A DNA stretch of 64,000 nucleotides, from the NCBI RefSeq assembly GCF_002878395.1, contig NC_061118.1, positions 125,696,829 through 125,760,828 on the forward strand, given 5' to 3'. The notes under the pieces are model-generated. The model was not told where the DNA came from and did not search any database. It was given only the letters and a program-made list of their open reading frames with translations. Every line of letters starts with the position of its first letter. The stretch's first letter is position 1. This DNA is from Capsicum annuum (lineage: Eukaryota > Streptophyta > Magnoliopsida > Solanales > Solanaceae). The position numbers were made by a program, and so were the translations under genes. Shown here piece by piece: positions 34,783 to 47,060 of the stretch.

Positions 34783-37007
34783 TATAATAACCAAACATTT
34801 CTAAGTCCAGCTCAACCCCTAGTACTTACTTACGACTCTTAGAACCTGAAAATAAGGCTAAGTGTTGAGCGACTTAGTCACTTTTGACTCCCTTTAACTT
34901 TGATGGTTTTTGAGTTGATTCATGTTCAGGGGTGTAAGTAGCATGTCTCGAGTAAGTTTTAGGTTTTTTTGATAAGGTTTGGACCATGTTTGAATTTTCT
35001 AGGGAGCAGCTCACCGCGATTAGACTGCGTTGTGGTGAGTATAGCGGTGAAGGAGCCACAACATCTCGTTGAAGGAAAAATCAGCTATGCTTATTTCCAG
35101 TGACTCACCGATATTACACTGCATCACGGTGAGTATAGCGATGAGGGCATCACTGCATTATGGTGAATCCTTAATCGACATTCCAGTTTTGGATTTTAAA
35201 TGCAGAAGGGTAGTTTCGTTATTTACCTTTACTTTAACACGAGATTTAGGTCCCAAAACATCTTTGCCTCATAATTCATATTTCACCATAAATTAAAAGC
35301 AATTCCTCTCAAGAAAAAATCCTAGCCCCTTCAACATTCAAGTTCAGTTCTCAAGAAATCCACCAAGAACCTTTACGAATTGTTCAATTAAGGTATGTTA
35401 GATGATGATTCATAGAACCTTTTCATCCATAGAGTTTAACAACCCAATTTCAAGTTCAATTATGATATTAATACGTATTTGTGAATCTTATCCATGGACT
35501 TTCATGAATTTGGACTTTATGCCATGCTTATATGTGTTTTTCATTGGAGTTAGTTCTTAACATGTTGAAGAATAACTTTCATATTGAAATCCCTAACCTA
35601 TGATTTTAGTGAAGAAGTTATGTTACTATTCTATGTATTAAACTAATTTCATGCCTTAACTCACTACCCCCATGTGTTTGATGAAATGCCTCATAGATGA
35701 ATTTTGAACAGTGACTATTTATGAAGTTCTCCAAGTTGCATTATGGTTTCAAATGCTCTTATGTGATCTTATTGATATTACTATAGAGTCTTGGGGGTTA
35801 TGAATACCCGAAAACTTAGCTGTTTACTTAGTTTAAATACTTTCAGAAGTGTTTTGAATATATTAGAGTATTATCAGTTCAGTTAGTGTATCATGTCAAT
35901 CGGCTTAGTTCAGTCAAGTAATTTGAGTCAATTTAGTTGGGAGTAGGGTTTAGCACCGAGCGAACCCAGGGATGGGGGATCACCTACCAGTTAAGGGTAT
36001 GATATTTAGTAGCAGTCCCTGCATTTCAGAACTACTATCCAGTGTAGGTTGAGATATTAACCTTCTAGTTGAGGGTTGACATATATCTCATTAGGGCCAT
36101 GCTAATTGAGGGTGACCCTTAGTCCTTTGGGATGATACTTTAGTGGATCTACACAACTAGTATTAGTACCCGTGGCACGGTACGTACACCCTTCTAACTG
36201 GGGTTACAGGTTGGACCCTAATTTACCTTATTGAGGCAGTCGGTAAGATGATAGCTTCTACTGTCTTAGTCTAGTGTTTAGTTTTTAGACTTGCTTGACC
36301 ATGGAATACAATTATTAGTTGTTCAACATTAGTATTTTAGTATTTTAGTTTATAGACTATTCTAGTATCATGTCATATGCTTGTTCATGTATTCTCAAAT
36401 TTTACAGCATTTCTCGCATACTATACATCTGTTATCTCATGCTACATATTTGGTCAGTCTCATTCATTTGTATGAACCATGCATATCAGCCTAACCTCAT
36501 TTAGAATATCAGTATATTCAAAGTACTAACTGCAGACTCCTTTCTTGTGCTATGATGTCTCATATCATAGGTTCGGACGCTCAGATTCCTAACCGTACCT
36601 AGATCTACCCAATGCATCTACAAACAGTAGCAGTGGTGAGTTCTTATGTTTTGAGGACCATTTGTGTTTATTTAAGTTCAGTTTAGTAGTCAATTAGAGT
36701 TAGTTAGGTAATTGTCCCATTAACTCCATAGCTAGTCAGTTAGAGGCTTTCAGATACTTTCAGTTAGTTATTCAGTTATTAGTTGTTATTAATAGTCTTA
36801 CAGTATTATTTTCAGACAAATTTTTTTAGTATATTATTTCAGTATTGTTTTTGTATTTAAAACCTTATGGTGTTTTCAGTTAAATTTTGCATATATTCTT
36901 TATTATTTTATTCAGTGCTTACAACAGGTACCAACATGGGTTAGCTTGTGGTCCTTTGGCACTGTAGGCACCGTGTGGAGTCCAGGGTGTACTCTCAGGG
37001 CGTTATA
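34783..37007 (+). repeat. T2 5' LTR (2225 bp)
   Basis: It begins TATAATAACCAAACATTTC, where the partner has TGTAATACCCC, and ends near GGGCGTTATA just before the PBS. U3 holds two 94-bp-spaced units starting CTCACCG (35010 and 35104), each with an inverted GGTGAG. The R/U5 part has GTTTAGCACCGAGCGAACCC, also present inverted in T1. Confidence 0.9.
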
Positions 37008-37010
37008 AAC

Positions 37011-37022
37011 TGTGTATTATAG
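37011..37022 (+). other. T2 primer binding site, decayed
   Basis: TGTGTATTATAG sits 3 nt after the LTR, where TTGGTATCAGAG is expected; 8 of 12 bases agree. It is identified mainly by position. Confidence 0.55.
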
Positions 37023-37227
37023 AATAAGGCTTTAAAGTGTACTAGGCAGTCTAAAAGCCACATTGAGTAGAGTCTTATGCATGGGTGTGAAGCGTGCCAC
37101 ACTTATGGGCAAGAAGATACAAGACGTTTAGGAAAAGTTTTCCTTCTTTCAGTGTTCATGTCCTGTGATTAAGTATGATTTAAATTTAAACTACCTTTCT
37201 AATCTAATTTTCTTTTTTTTATAGCAC

Positions 37228-38440
37228 ATGTCTCCCAGAAAGACTAATGGAAGAAAAAACGAGAATCAACCCGCACCTTCATCTATTTAGAAAGATCCCC
37301 TGAATGAGCCCATCTCTCATGCCAAATTCAAAGCAGCATTCACTACCTTATCTCACTCAGTAGCAGCCTAGAATAATTAGCTGGCTGTCGTTCCAACTAT
37401 TTTGGTGGCTAATACTGCCGCAGCTAGGATTTGAGACTTCACCCGAATGAACCCTCCTCTGTTTTTGGGATCTAAGTATGATAAGGATTCGCAGGAATTC
37501 CTTGACATGGTTGGAAAGGTAACTAATATTATGGGTGTGACTTCTAGTGAGAGTGCAGAGTTGGGTGCTTTTTAGTTATAGGATATTTCTTATACGTGGT
37601 AAAAGCAGTGGAAGGGAGATAGAGGGGCAGATACAGGACCAGTTAAATAAAAGGAGTTTGCTATCGCTTTTATAGATAGGTTCTTTCCCTTAGAGTTAAA
37701 TGAAGCTAAGGTGCAGGAGTTTATTAATCTGAGTTAGGGAAACATGAATGTGAAGGAGCATTCTTTTAAGTTTACTCGGCTAGCCAGGTATGCTCCTAAT
37801 GTTATGTCTGATAACAGGCCTAGGATGAGTAAGTTTGTCTTTGGTATAGCTGATAGCGTGGTCAAGAGTGTAGGCCATGATGTTGATTAAGAAGATAAAC
37901 TTGTCTAGGTTGATGCTTCATGATTAACAGATCGAAGAGCAGAAGTGTAAGGAAAGAGAGAAAAAAATAAGAGAGCCAAAATAGGTAGCTAAAATTTTGC
38001 TCAGTCGAGGTGAGAGGGTGGTAACCGTACTTAATTCCATCATAAATCTTCAGCCCCAGCTCCATCTTCAGCTAGTGCTCCAGTGTCAAAGCCCAAAAAT
38101 GATAATCAGGATAAGGTGCTAGGCCCTAAATCCCAGTAAAGTGTAAAAAGTGGTCTCACAAATCCTCTTTGTCAGAAATATGGTAGAAACCATCAGGGTG
38201 TGTGTAGAGTTGGCAATGTGGAAAGCCAGGCCACAGGGTTAGAGACTGCCCATGGAGTGGTCATCAGGGTTAGTCCAGTTGTCCCCCAATTCTATTCGAT
38301 CGCCTGACTCAGCAATGTGCCACTTCTAGTGCCACCAGTGGGCAACGCCTAAACAGGCTTTATAAACTTCAGTCCTGACAGGATCAAGAAAGTTCTCCTG
38401 ATATGGTTACTGGTATGTTGTCTTTCATTTACATATTTAG
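37228..38440 (+). pseudogene. T2 gag, broken
   Basis: ATG at 37228 opens MSPRKTNGRKNENQPAPSS and then a stop. The capsid-like region reads FTRMNPPLFLGSKYDKDSQE and EHSFKFTRLARYAPNVMSDN and MSKFVFGIADSVV, between about 37430 and 37860, with many stops, mostly TAG or TAA where Gln is usual. A nucleocapsid remnant NPLCQKYGRNHQGVCRVGN lies near 38160-38220. The order matches T1 gag. Confidence 0.82.
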
Positions 38441-40200
38441 GCTTTATTAGACCTGAAGCTTCTCTTTCTTTTGTAACTCCCTACATAGCTATTAATTTTG
38501 GTGTCATTCCAGAGACTTTAGTAGAACCCTTCTCAGTGTCCACTCTAGTAGGTGTTTCTATTATAGCCAAATAGGTATACAAGAACTTTTCAGTCATAAT
38601 ATCCCAAAGAGTCACCTTAGTAGCTCTCATGGAGTTAGAGATGACTGATTTTGATGTCATTCTCGGCATAGATTGGATCCACTCATGCTATACCTCAGTT
38701 GATTATAGAAACATAGTTGTTTATTTTTAGTTTTTGAATGAACCAGTCCTTGAATGGAAGGGTAGTACATTAACATTTAGGGGTCAGCTTATTTAGTACC
38801 GTAGAGCAAGAAAAATGATAGCTAAGGCATGTGTCTACCACCTTGTTTGAGTTAAGGACTCCAATTTTGAGACTCCTAGTATTGAGTCAGTTTTAGTAGT
38901 AAGGGAATTCCCAGATGTGTTTCCCGAATATCTTCCTGGAGTTTCTCCTAAAAGGAAAATAGACTTCAAAATAGACTTTCTTTCGGATACCTAACCCATC
39001 TTTATTTTGCAATATAGAATAGCTCTAATAGAACTCAAAGAGTTGAAAAAGCAATTAAGAGACCTTCTAGATAAGGGTCATAGGGTACTCCAGTCATTTT
39101 CGTGCATAAAAAAGACGGTTCTCTCAGAATATGTATCAATTCTCGTCAGCTGAAAAAGTCACTATCAAGATTAAGTATCCACTCCCCAGAATTGATGACT
39201 TGTTCAATAAACTTCAGGGTGCTAGTTATTTCTCTAAGATAGACCTCAGATCCGGCTATCATCAGCTCAGAGTCAAAGAATATGAAATTCTAAAAAAAAC
39301 TTTCAGAACTCGGTATGGTCAATTCAAATTTCTAGTCATGTCATTTGGTCTTACTAATGCCCCAGCAGCTTTCATGGACTTGGTAAATTGAATGTTCAAA
39401 CATTACTTGGATATGTTCATCATAGTCTTCATAGATGATATCCTTGTCTATTTCGTAATGAAAACGATCATGCAGACCATCTCAAAATTATATTATAGAC
39501 TCTTAGAGCCCATCAGTTGTTTGCTAAATTAAGTAAGTGTGAGTTTTAGCTAAGATCAATAGCTTTTCTTAGTCATATTATTTCCAATGATGGTATTAGA
39601 GTTGATCCTTAAAAGACCAAAGCAGTGAGAAACTGGCCCCAACCTATTTCTCTATCAGATATCAGGAGTTTCTTAGGTTTGGTTGGATATTACAGATGGT
39701 TTACTGAAAGGTTTTCGTCTACTGCATCCCTCATGTCTAGATTAACTCAGAAGAAAGTTAAGTTTCAGTAGTCAGATTCTTATGAGAAGAGTTTTCAGGA
39801 GTTAAAGACTCGATTCACCTTAACCTTAGTTTTGATATTGCCCAATGGTTTAGATGGGTTTGTTGTTTATTGTGATGCTTCCAGAGTTGGTCCGGGTTGT
39901 GTTTTGATACAAAGAGGTAAGGTCATAGCTTACACCTCTAGAAAGCTTAAACCTCATAAAAAGAATTATCCTACTCATGATCTTGAGTTAGTAACTGTTG
40001 TGTTTGCCTTGAAAATTTGGAGGCATTATCTATATAAAGTACATATTAATGTATTCACAAATCACAAGAGTTTGCAGTATGTGTTTTCGCAAAGAGAGTT
40101 AAATCTTTATCAGAGAAGGTGGCTAGAATTGTTGAAGAATTATAATATGAGTATTTTGTATCATCCGGGCAAGGCCAATTAGTGGCAGATGCTCTTAGTA
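38441..40200 (+). pseudogene. T2 protease, RT and RNase H, broken
   Basis: The protease block reads LLDPEASLSFVTPYIAI near 38450: the catalytic DSG is now DPE. EMTDFDVILGIDWIH follows. RT has FIIVFIDDILVY with FIDD at 39428-39439, and [20 protein letters not shown] and [18 protein letters not shown] at 39170-39285. RNase H (39832-40182) has [17 protein letters not shown] and [28 protein letters not shown] shows Asn where the third catalytic Asp is expected. Several frameshifts occur, for example between 39131 and 39830. Confidence 0.88.
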
Positions 40201-40969
40201 TATTATCTATGGGTAGTGTGACTCATGTTAAGAATGATAAGAAGCAATTAGTTCAGGAGGTTCATTAGTTTGCTAGATTAGACATTCATTTGGTTGACTC
40301 AACTGAGGGTAGCATATGGGTGCAGAGTAGTTTGAAATCTTCTTTGGTTTCCAAATTAAAGGAAAATCAAGATAGGGACCCCAGTCTAGTAAAGTTGAAG
40401 GAGTCAGTCAGAGATAAAAAATTAGAGGTTTTCTCCCAAGGAGTAGATGATGTGTTGCATTGCCAGAGTAGATTGTGTGTGCCGTGTGTAGATGGGTTGA
40501 GACAAAAAATTCTTACAGAAGCACATGGTGTGCGTTACTCTATTCATTCGGGGTCCACTAAGATGTACCATGATTTTTGGGAGATTTATTGGTGTAGCTG
40601 TATGAAGAGAAATATTGCAGAGTTTGTAGCTAAGTGACCTATTTGTAAGCAGCTTAAGATTTAGCATCGAAAGCCTAGTAGCAATATGCAGGAGTTCAGT
40701 ATTCCCACATGGAAGTGGGAAAAGCTGAACATGAACTTTATGATAGGTTTGCCTTGTACTCGTCGTCAGCATGATTCTATTTGAATCATTATGGACAGGA
40801 TGACCAAATCATCCTATTTTTTACCAGTCCATACTTCTTTTCAGCCGAGGACTATGCCAAGCTCTATATTAGAGAGTTGGTTAGATTGCATGGAGTCCCA
40901 TTATTCATTATTTCAGATAGGGGTACTCAATTCACCTCTTATTTTTGAAAGGATTTTTAGAAGGGTCTT
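40201..40969 (+). pseudogene. T2 integrase, first part (left of NA1)
   Basis: The zinc-binding region includes EAHGVRYSIHSGSTKMYHD (40520-40575), and the CxxC part has a TGA in place of the first Cys (40636-40638). The core should begin NMDF but reads LNMNFMIGLP, so the first catalytic Asp is lost. SDRGTQFTSYF (about 40911-40945) has the second Asp. NA1 is inserted just after the KGL codons, between the second Asp and the Glu. Confidence 0.85.
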
Positions 40970-41696
40970 TGATACGAGCCAAAGGGCCATCATAGATTTT
41001 GATGATATCATTCGAGGCCCATACATAAAGATTCAAGATTTGGTCATATTGAGGGTACAAGGACATACATGAAGGACTCATTTTTAGCTTATAATAGAGC
41101 AAAACCATGTTTGAAAGATTGCTTGGGACTTGTGTTGATTCCTACCAAAGGGTTCTAATAGGTTTCACATTTTAAAGCTTGAACAAGGAGGGATCACAAC
41201 TTTGGAGCATTGGAGGGGTGACCTTGGAGTGTAAACACTCATTAAGGGTGCTTTAGTCTTTTTGTGCCTTTTATTACACTCCATAGGAGCCCTTTTTTAT
41301 TAAAGGTATTTTGGTCTTTTGTGTAATAAGCTATAAATAGACTCTTTAGGCATATTTTCTCATTAGTTGATTATTGATATTTGAAATACTTATTCTTTTT
41401 CTTCTCTCTTTGAGAGTGTAGTTTAGGGATTGGAAAGGCCATGTAGTGTAGGGCATGGAAAAACCATTATTAATCCTTGCTAAGAAACGGTGGTTGAAAG
41501 GCAGAGTTGATTTCTTTAGCGGTCACCGTAAGAGTTTGGTGTTGTTATTGCGGGTCTTAGGGGTCTTATCGTTTGATACATGGTTTTATTCTTATTTTTT
41601 GTAATCTCGTATGTCAAGCTATCTATCTTACTTTATTGCATTTGTTTGTTATCTTATTTCTCTTAGTCTTCATCTCTTTAGTTCATTCTCTTATCA
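40970..41696 (+). repeat. NA1 LTR1, 5' LTR (727 bp)
   Basis: It begins TGATACGAGCCAAAGG and ends CTCTTATCA, so TGAT...ATCA ends. TATAAATA at 41332-41339 is a good TATA box. A PBS follows directly. Confidence 0.9.
41332..41339 (+). promoter_or_regulatory. TATA box in NA1 LTR1
   Basis: TATAAATA lies in the context AAGCTATAAATAGAC. It is kept in LTR2 (46704-46711), in LTR3 inverted (47411-47418) and in the NA2 LTR (63956-63963), so it was probably the working promoter element of this family. Confidence 0.75.
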
Positions 41697-41698
41697 TT

Positions 41699-41706
41699 TG
41701 GTATCA
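41699..41706 (+). other. NA1 primer binding site
   Basis: TGGTATCA begins two nt after the LTR, matching the first 8 nt of the initiator Met PBS TGGTATCAGAGC. The following AATATC does not match. Confidence 0.75.
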
Positions 41707-42933
41707 ATATCTATGTATTAGATTTGTTCCCATAACTCTAAGTCTTGGATTATTGATTACCTTGAAGAAAATCAGCAAAAAAGAGTGTTGAAAACGAAAA
41801 TCTCACAAAAAGAATTATTAACCCATTTTTGAGTTGGGGCAGAATTTTATAACTTAGTTCTACTTAGATATTTTGTGTTTTGTTAGTTTCTAGTGGTATA
41901 TCCTTGTTACCTAGCACTAATAGAGTCTAGATCACAGATTTGAGCAAGATCTGTTTGTTTTAAGCATTCCACCATTATTGAACTTGTGTTTGAAGTTTTT
42001 GGAAGGTGGATTTAGTGTGGTGTGTTGTGGTTGTGACATTTTTGGACTGATTTTGTGATATTTGTGTTTGGGTTGGCAAAGGGACCTTAGATCTTCAAGA
42101 AAATTTAAATTTGGAGGTCATTTACCTCATGGTCAACATTGGTCAACACTTGAATGTTCTTGGTGTTCTTCCTTATCTTCAAATATTGTTGAGGAAGAAT
42201 ATTCAAAAATGGGTGTTTGATCTTGAAAAAGAAGGAAAGAGAGTATGGTACTTGTTTAAGGAAATTTCCAAGCACCTTTCTAGTCATCCAAAAGAAAGAA
42301 AACAACAAAAAAGAAGGAATAATCAAGTACAAGTGCAAGTACAAGGGGGGACCAATTCAATTCAAATTCATTTGAAGCTTGAAAAGGCTCCAAAAACCTT
42401 GTAATTTCACCCCAAAATCGAATATACACTCTTGGAATTGAAGATTGGCCGAAACTCAAAGTAAAGAACACAAAAAAATTATAAATTATCATCCAATCAC
42501 AAGCTGCCACGTCATCACTTTGCACACCCATATTTGTAGCTCAATTTTTTTGATTCTTAGTTTCTATTCTTGTTTCTTAGTTGCATTTTTGTTGATTCCA
42601 TCACTAATTGGCAAACTAGTAACTATCTACAAGGTTGTGAATTAGTTTTGAGTCCTTTCTTCATGTTTTCATTCTTTGTGTGCTTTTCTCATTTTGATTC
42701 ATTGAAATTCTTTGTTTCAAGTTCGTAAGTAGATTTTTTTGTTTTGTTTCTTGAGTCGATCAAACAAGAATCTATTCCGACTGCTAAGTAGTGATTGGCA
42801 CCTATTGACTACCACAGTTTAAGTAATTTTCAATATTCGCCACTCCAATTGTAAGGATCACAAAGGTAAGTGTATACGAGTATTGGTGAGGAGATTTTAC
42901 TACTAATCTTGTTTGTTCATTTTGTAGGTACAA
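41707..42933 (+). other. NA1 leader, with intron-like acceptor
   Basis: The leader has no convincing gene. Short frames such as 42111-42404 lack a recognised domain. The part from about 41920 is clearly related to 60467 onwards in NA2 (shared AGCATTCCACCATT and GAAAATTTAAATTT). It ends with TTGTTTGTTCATTTTGTAG, which looks like a splice acceptor directly before the first coding region; NA2 has the same at 61455. Confidence 0.6.
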
Positions 42934-43599
42934 GGTGATATATGGGAAATATATCTGGTACCCTCAGATTATTGTGACTACAACATGGGAGACTATGATT
43001 GTAGTAAGGGATTTTATGGCTACGATAATGTTAGAGATTATGAGGGCTATGAATATAGCCATGATCAAGACATGGCCAAAATTAAGATTTATGGTTTTGA
43101 GGGATAAAATGAGATAAATGAAGTTCCTAGTGCTTATGGTGAATATGGAGATGATGTAGGGCCTTGTGATGGTTCTTATGATGAAGTTGGGGTATGTAAG
43201 GAGTTTTACACTTCCCACTCCGAACCTAGAATTGGTGTAAGGTATGACCCTTTCCTTCACAAAGCTTATGAGAGCCATGGTGAGAGTGCACGTGAGGAGC
43301 ATGAAGATTCATATTCTTTACCTTGCAGTACATCTTATCAAGGTCGAAGTAGTGTGAATGGGTATTCTAGCTGTAGTGTAGGTTGTCCCATGAGAAGAGG
43401 AGAGAATACATCTCTAAGACCAAGGGGTACTCATATGCCCATGGGTTGTCCTAAACTCTACAATATTGATCATAGGAGAAGAGTTCACTCCGGAAAGGTA
43501 AGCATTTATGGGGTACCGGGCTGCCTTCTTGTGCTAGATGATTGGCGCCATAGGAACTACATCATGCCACCTATGGTTAACTATTTGGGGTTTTTTTAA
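42934..43599 (+). pseudogene. NA1 first coding region, Tyr/Gly/Asp-rich, unrecognised
   Basis: One frame of about 220 codons runs from near 42934 to TAA at 43597-43599, broken by one TAA near 43105. It includes DNVRDYEGYEYSHDQDMAK, then GECGDD-like acidic stretches and ends GCLLVLDDWRHRNYIMPPMV. It sits where gag would be. I do not recognise a capsid or zinc-knuckle motif. Whether it packages element RNA is unknown. Confidence 0.55.
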
Positions 43600-44239
43600 G
43601 AACCTTTACTTATTCTATATTCCTTGGATGGATATAAGGTTACCGAGAGAGTGAGGATTGTCTTCATCCAATTTGAATACTATGAGGAGGTTGGTGCAAT
43701 ATCTTCCCCTTGATACCAGGTCATGTATGCTTAGGTGCCGATTGGTTTTCACAACATAGAGTTCTAAATATGCTAAATTATTCTAAGGTGGTAGTGTACT
43801 ATTGGGGAAATTATCTCTTTACATCAATTCTTCCCAAACTGCAAAGAGATGTGATCACTTACTTCAAGCCGAATAATTATAAGAGGCAAAAGATTGAGAA
43901 GAGTAAGGGTGTGCAAGGTGGCAACCCAAAAGTGGAAAAAAGAGAGGTTGTGTGTAGTGAAGTGAGGTGGTTTTCACCAAACCATGCTAACTATGTTTGT
44001 CCTTCTATTTTTAAGGACATTTGTATAGGTAAAAACATGGTAAGTAGAGGAGCATAAGGACAAGGAAAAGTTGCTGCTGAAGCTTGTGGGAAACCTTCAC
44101 ACTATGTCAAAGAAGAATCTACTCAAGAATTTCAAGGTAAAATAGCTAACTCTTACACTTTTATGCATATGAATGATAATTTTGTGGCTAGTAGCCCATT
44201 GAGTGTGAGTAGTAGCTTACCTATTTGTGAGTCTATTGA

Positions 44240-44539
44240 TTCTTTGCCTCTTATTGATGATGTACTTATTGTGAGTGTGGATACACTAGTTGATCCTATT
44301 TATGACCGAATTGACTCTTCTTGTAAGATCAATTTATGTCTACCTAGTGTTGAAGCCATTGTGTTGAATGATAATACATCATCTATTAATTCTTTGCCCT
44401 TTGATGATGATACACATGTTGTGAATGTGGATACACTAGTTGATCCTATTGATGACTGATTTACTCTTATTGTAAGATCAATTTATGTCCACCTAGTATT
44501 AAAGCTAATATGTTGAATGATAGTACATCATCTTATGGG
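44240..44539 (+). repeat. 150-bp in-frame duplication in NA1 coding region
   Basis: GTGGATACACTAGTTGATCC occurs at 44277 and 44427, with similar sequence on both sides. The period of 150 bp is 50 codons, so the protein carried two copies of a 50-residue unit around VDTLVDPI. The second copy soon ends at a TGA (44457-44459). Confidence 0.85.
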
Positions 44540-46324
44540 AATTGTGTTGATCAACTTATGTGTGAAATTTGTCCAACACTTCAGGATTTGTGTGATGTGT
44601 TTAATGGATCTAAAGTGAGTGATGATGTTGAAAATATTGATCAAATAAATAGCAGTGACCCCTTTTGCATGACCTCTAGTGAATGTTCTACTCTCGGTTT
44701 TGCTCATAGGGATAATTATGTGCTTGAAACATCTTTGATACTTGATAATAATCTTGTAGAGAATAAATTTTCATGTTCTATATCCTCTTCATGGATTGAT
44801 CCTTCTCTCTTTAAGGACAATATCTTGTTTGAAGATGATGAGTTCACTCTTAATGAATCTAGTGGTGAGAATGAAGTTGAAGGTATAGCTTGTCTTGAAA
44901 GCTATAGCCTATATAATAACCCATTATGGTGTGACAAAATTCCTCCTAAAGATGGAAATCTCTTCTTAAAAGATGAGAATACTCTTACGGGTAAAGAATG
45001 TGTAGTCTTAGAGAAGAATGGTCAATTGGGTAATGATAGCTTTGATTTGCTTGAATGTTTAAGAAACCCAGTAGGTGATTGTTCTTTGAAAATCGATTGT
45101 GGTTGTGATTCTTAGTATGGTACCCCACCTATGTTTGATGACTATGAGGATGGACTGCTTGCTTATGGTAAAGGCTTAAGTAATAATCCCTTTGATTTTG
45201 GTTGTGGTATGTCTACTTAAGGGTTATTCCATAAAAAGAGAAAGTGTCCATTGCTTGGAAATTACTTCTTCTTCTACTTTGTGTGACCTTATTGTTGAAG
45301 TACTCATGGTGATAATTTTGAAACTAGTAGTGAGTACATACATAAGGACACCTTAGTTGAAGTTGACTTGAGTAATATCTTTCTCTACTCTCTATTTATT
45401 TTTGATGATGGGTATGCTATTGTAAAGAGTGTGTTTTTTAGATTGGATGAAGCCTATGGGGTAAAAGAGTGTTATCTAGACCTATGTCTATGGCCACTCT
45501 TTCTATTTGACCCCGGTGCCAAATGTGGATATGATGATATTGGCACACCCAACTTATTGCTTGGTCTACATGACAAGCAAAGTGATATTCTTGAAAGCCC
45601 GAGGGAAAAAGTGTCATTGTCTCCTTGGGGTAATGCTACTAAATATGCATCCTTCCTTGACACACTTGTACTTAAGTTGCATGATTCCCAACTTGTGGAT
45701 GCCAAGTTGATACTTTACTTGAAAGGAAGAGGACATATGTGCTTAAGTGCCTTAAATCCATCCTTGTGTGCTTTATGTGCTATAATTTTTGGGCCAAATG
45801 GCATTCTTATAGATGATAGCACCTTGGATGATTCCTTTACACATGAATCCTTCCTATACTACCTCTTTGCCTATGACGACATCCATACTAGTTTTAGATT
45901 TGTATTATGTAGAGGTAGGAAACTTGTTGGTTGGTCCACTTATTTTAATGACAATGCTATGTGGATTTGGTGGACTTTAAGACCAATAGTGGCACCACTT
46001 TTGATGAGTACACCATAAGAGGTAATGAAACAATTATGGTTCCTAAGATAAAGGTAGTCTTACCTTTTGGATTTAATGATACCATTAAGACCTTTGTAGT
46101 TTCTTTATCTCTTGATACCTGTCATAGCCATCTCCTTTGTGACATTTTCACTAAGTTTTTCATGACTAACACAAAGGATTTATGGTTATATTTCAAGTGT
46201 GTACCCCCTTGGCATAATGATGTTATTTGTTGTACTAGCCCTAACCTTTATGCCATGAGGATGTTGTGCTTGTTTGTCCTTTCTTTAGTTTTACAAGGTG
46301 TGGATTCAAGGTCGAATCCTTTTC

Positions 46325-46337
46325 AAGAAGGGGAGGA
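46325..46337 (+). other. NA1 polypurine tract
   Basis: AAGAAGGGGAGGA lies directly before the TGATAC start of LTR2. It overlaps codons of the second coding region (FQEGEDD). Confidence 0.9.
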
Positions 46338-47032
46338 TGATACTATCCAAAGGTCCATCATAGCTTTTGATGACATCATTCGAGGTCCATATATGAAGAT
46401 TCAAGATTTGGTCATATTGAGGATACAAGGACATTCATGGAGGACTCGTTTTGAGCTTACAATGGAGCAAAACCATGTTTGGAAGATTTCTTGGGACTTT
46501 TGTTGATGCCTACCAAATGGTTCTAAGAGGTTTCACATTTTGAAGCTTGAAGAATAAGGAGGGACCGCTACTTTGGAGCATTGGAGGGACGGCCTTGGAG
46601 TGTTAACACTCATTAAGGGTGTTTTAGTCTTTTTGTGCCTTTTATTTACACTCCATAGGAGCCCCTTTTCATTAAGGGTATTTTGGTATTTTATCTAATA
46701 AGCTATAAATAGACTTTTTAGGCTTATTTTATCATTAGTTGATTATTGATATTTGAAAGACTTCTTCTATCTTTGAGAGTGTAGTTTAGGGCTTGGAAAA
46801 GCCAAGTAGTGTAGGGCTTGAAAAAGCCATTATTGATCCTTGCTTAGAAACAATGGTTGTAAGGCAGAGTTGATTCCCTTAGCGATCACCGTAAGAGTTT
46901 GGTGTTGTTATTGCGGGTCTTAGGGTCTTATCATTTGATACATGGTTTGGTTTCTAATTCTTGTAATCTTGTATGTCAAGCTATCTATCTTACTTTATTG
47001 CATTTGTTTGTTATCTTGTTTCTCTTAGTCTT
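46338..47032 (+). repeat. NA1 LTR2, direct 3' LTR lacking its last part
   Basis: It starts TGATACTATCCAAAGG and follows LTR1 as far as TCTTAGTCTT at 47032, about 30 nt short of the LTR1 end. A linker follows, made of short pieces that also occur just upstream. Confidence 0.88.
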
Positions 47033-47060
47033 GTATGTCCCTTAGCATTTGTTTGTTATA

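Larger units (their letters stand above)
43600..46506 (+). pseudogene. NA1 second coding region, uncharacterised protein shared with NA2
   Basis: Open stretches follow each other in two or three frames: 43710-44057, 44163-44459, 44510-45115, 45368-46018 and 45961-46506. Conserved blocks also found in NA2 include VDTLVDPI-D, FLYYLFAYDD with FVLCRGRK and GW, KVVLPF with VVSLSLD, and CLF-LSLVLQGV-RSN-FQ-GE-DT. The last block ends over the PPT, and the frame runs on into LTR2 to a stop at 46504-46506. No RT, protease or integrase motif is visible. The function is unknown. Confidence 0.6.

Noticed and set aside
40422..40772. Minus-strand 116-codon frame
   Set aside because: It is antisense to the T2 integrase.
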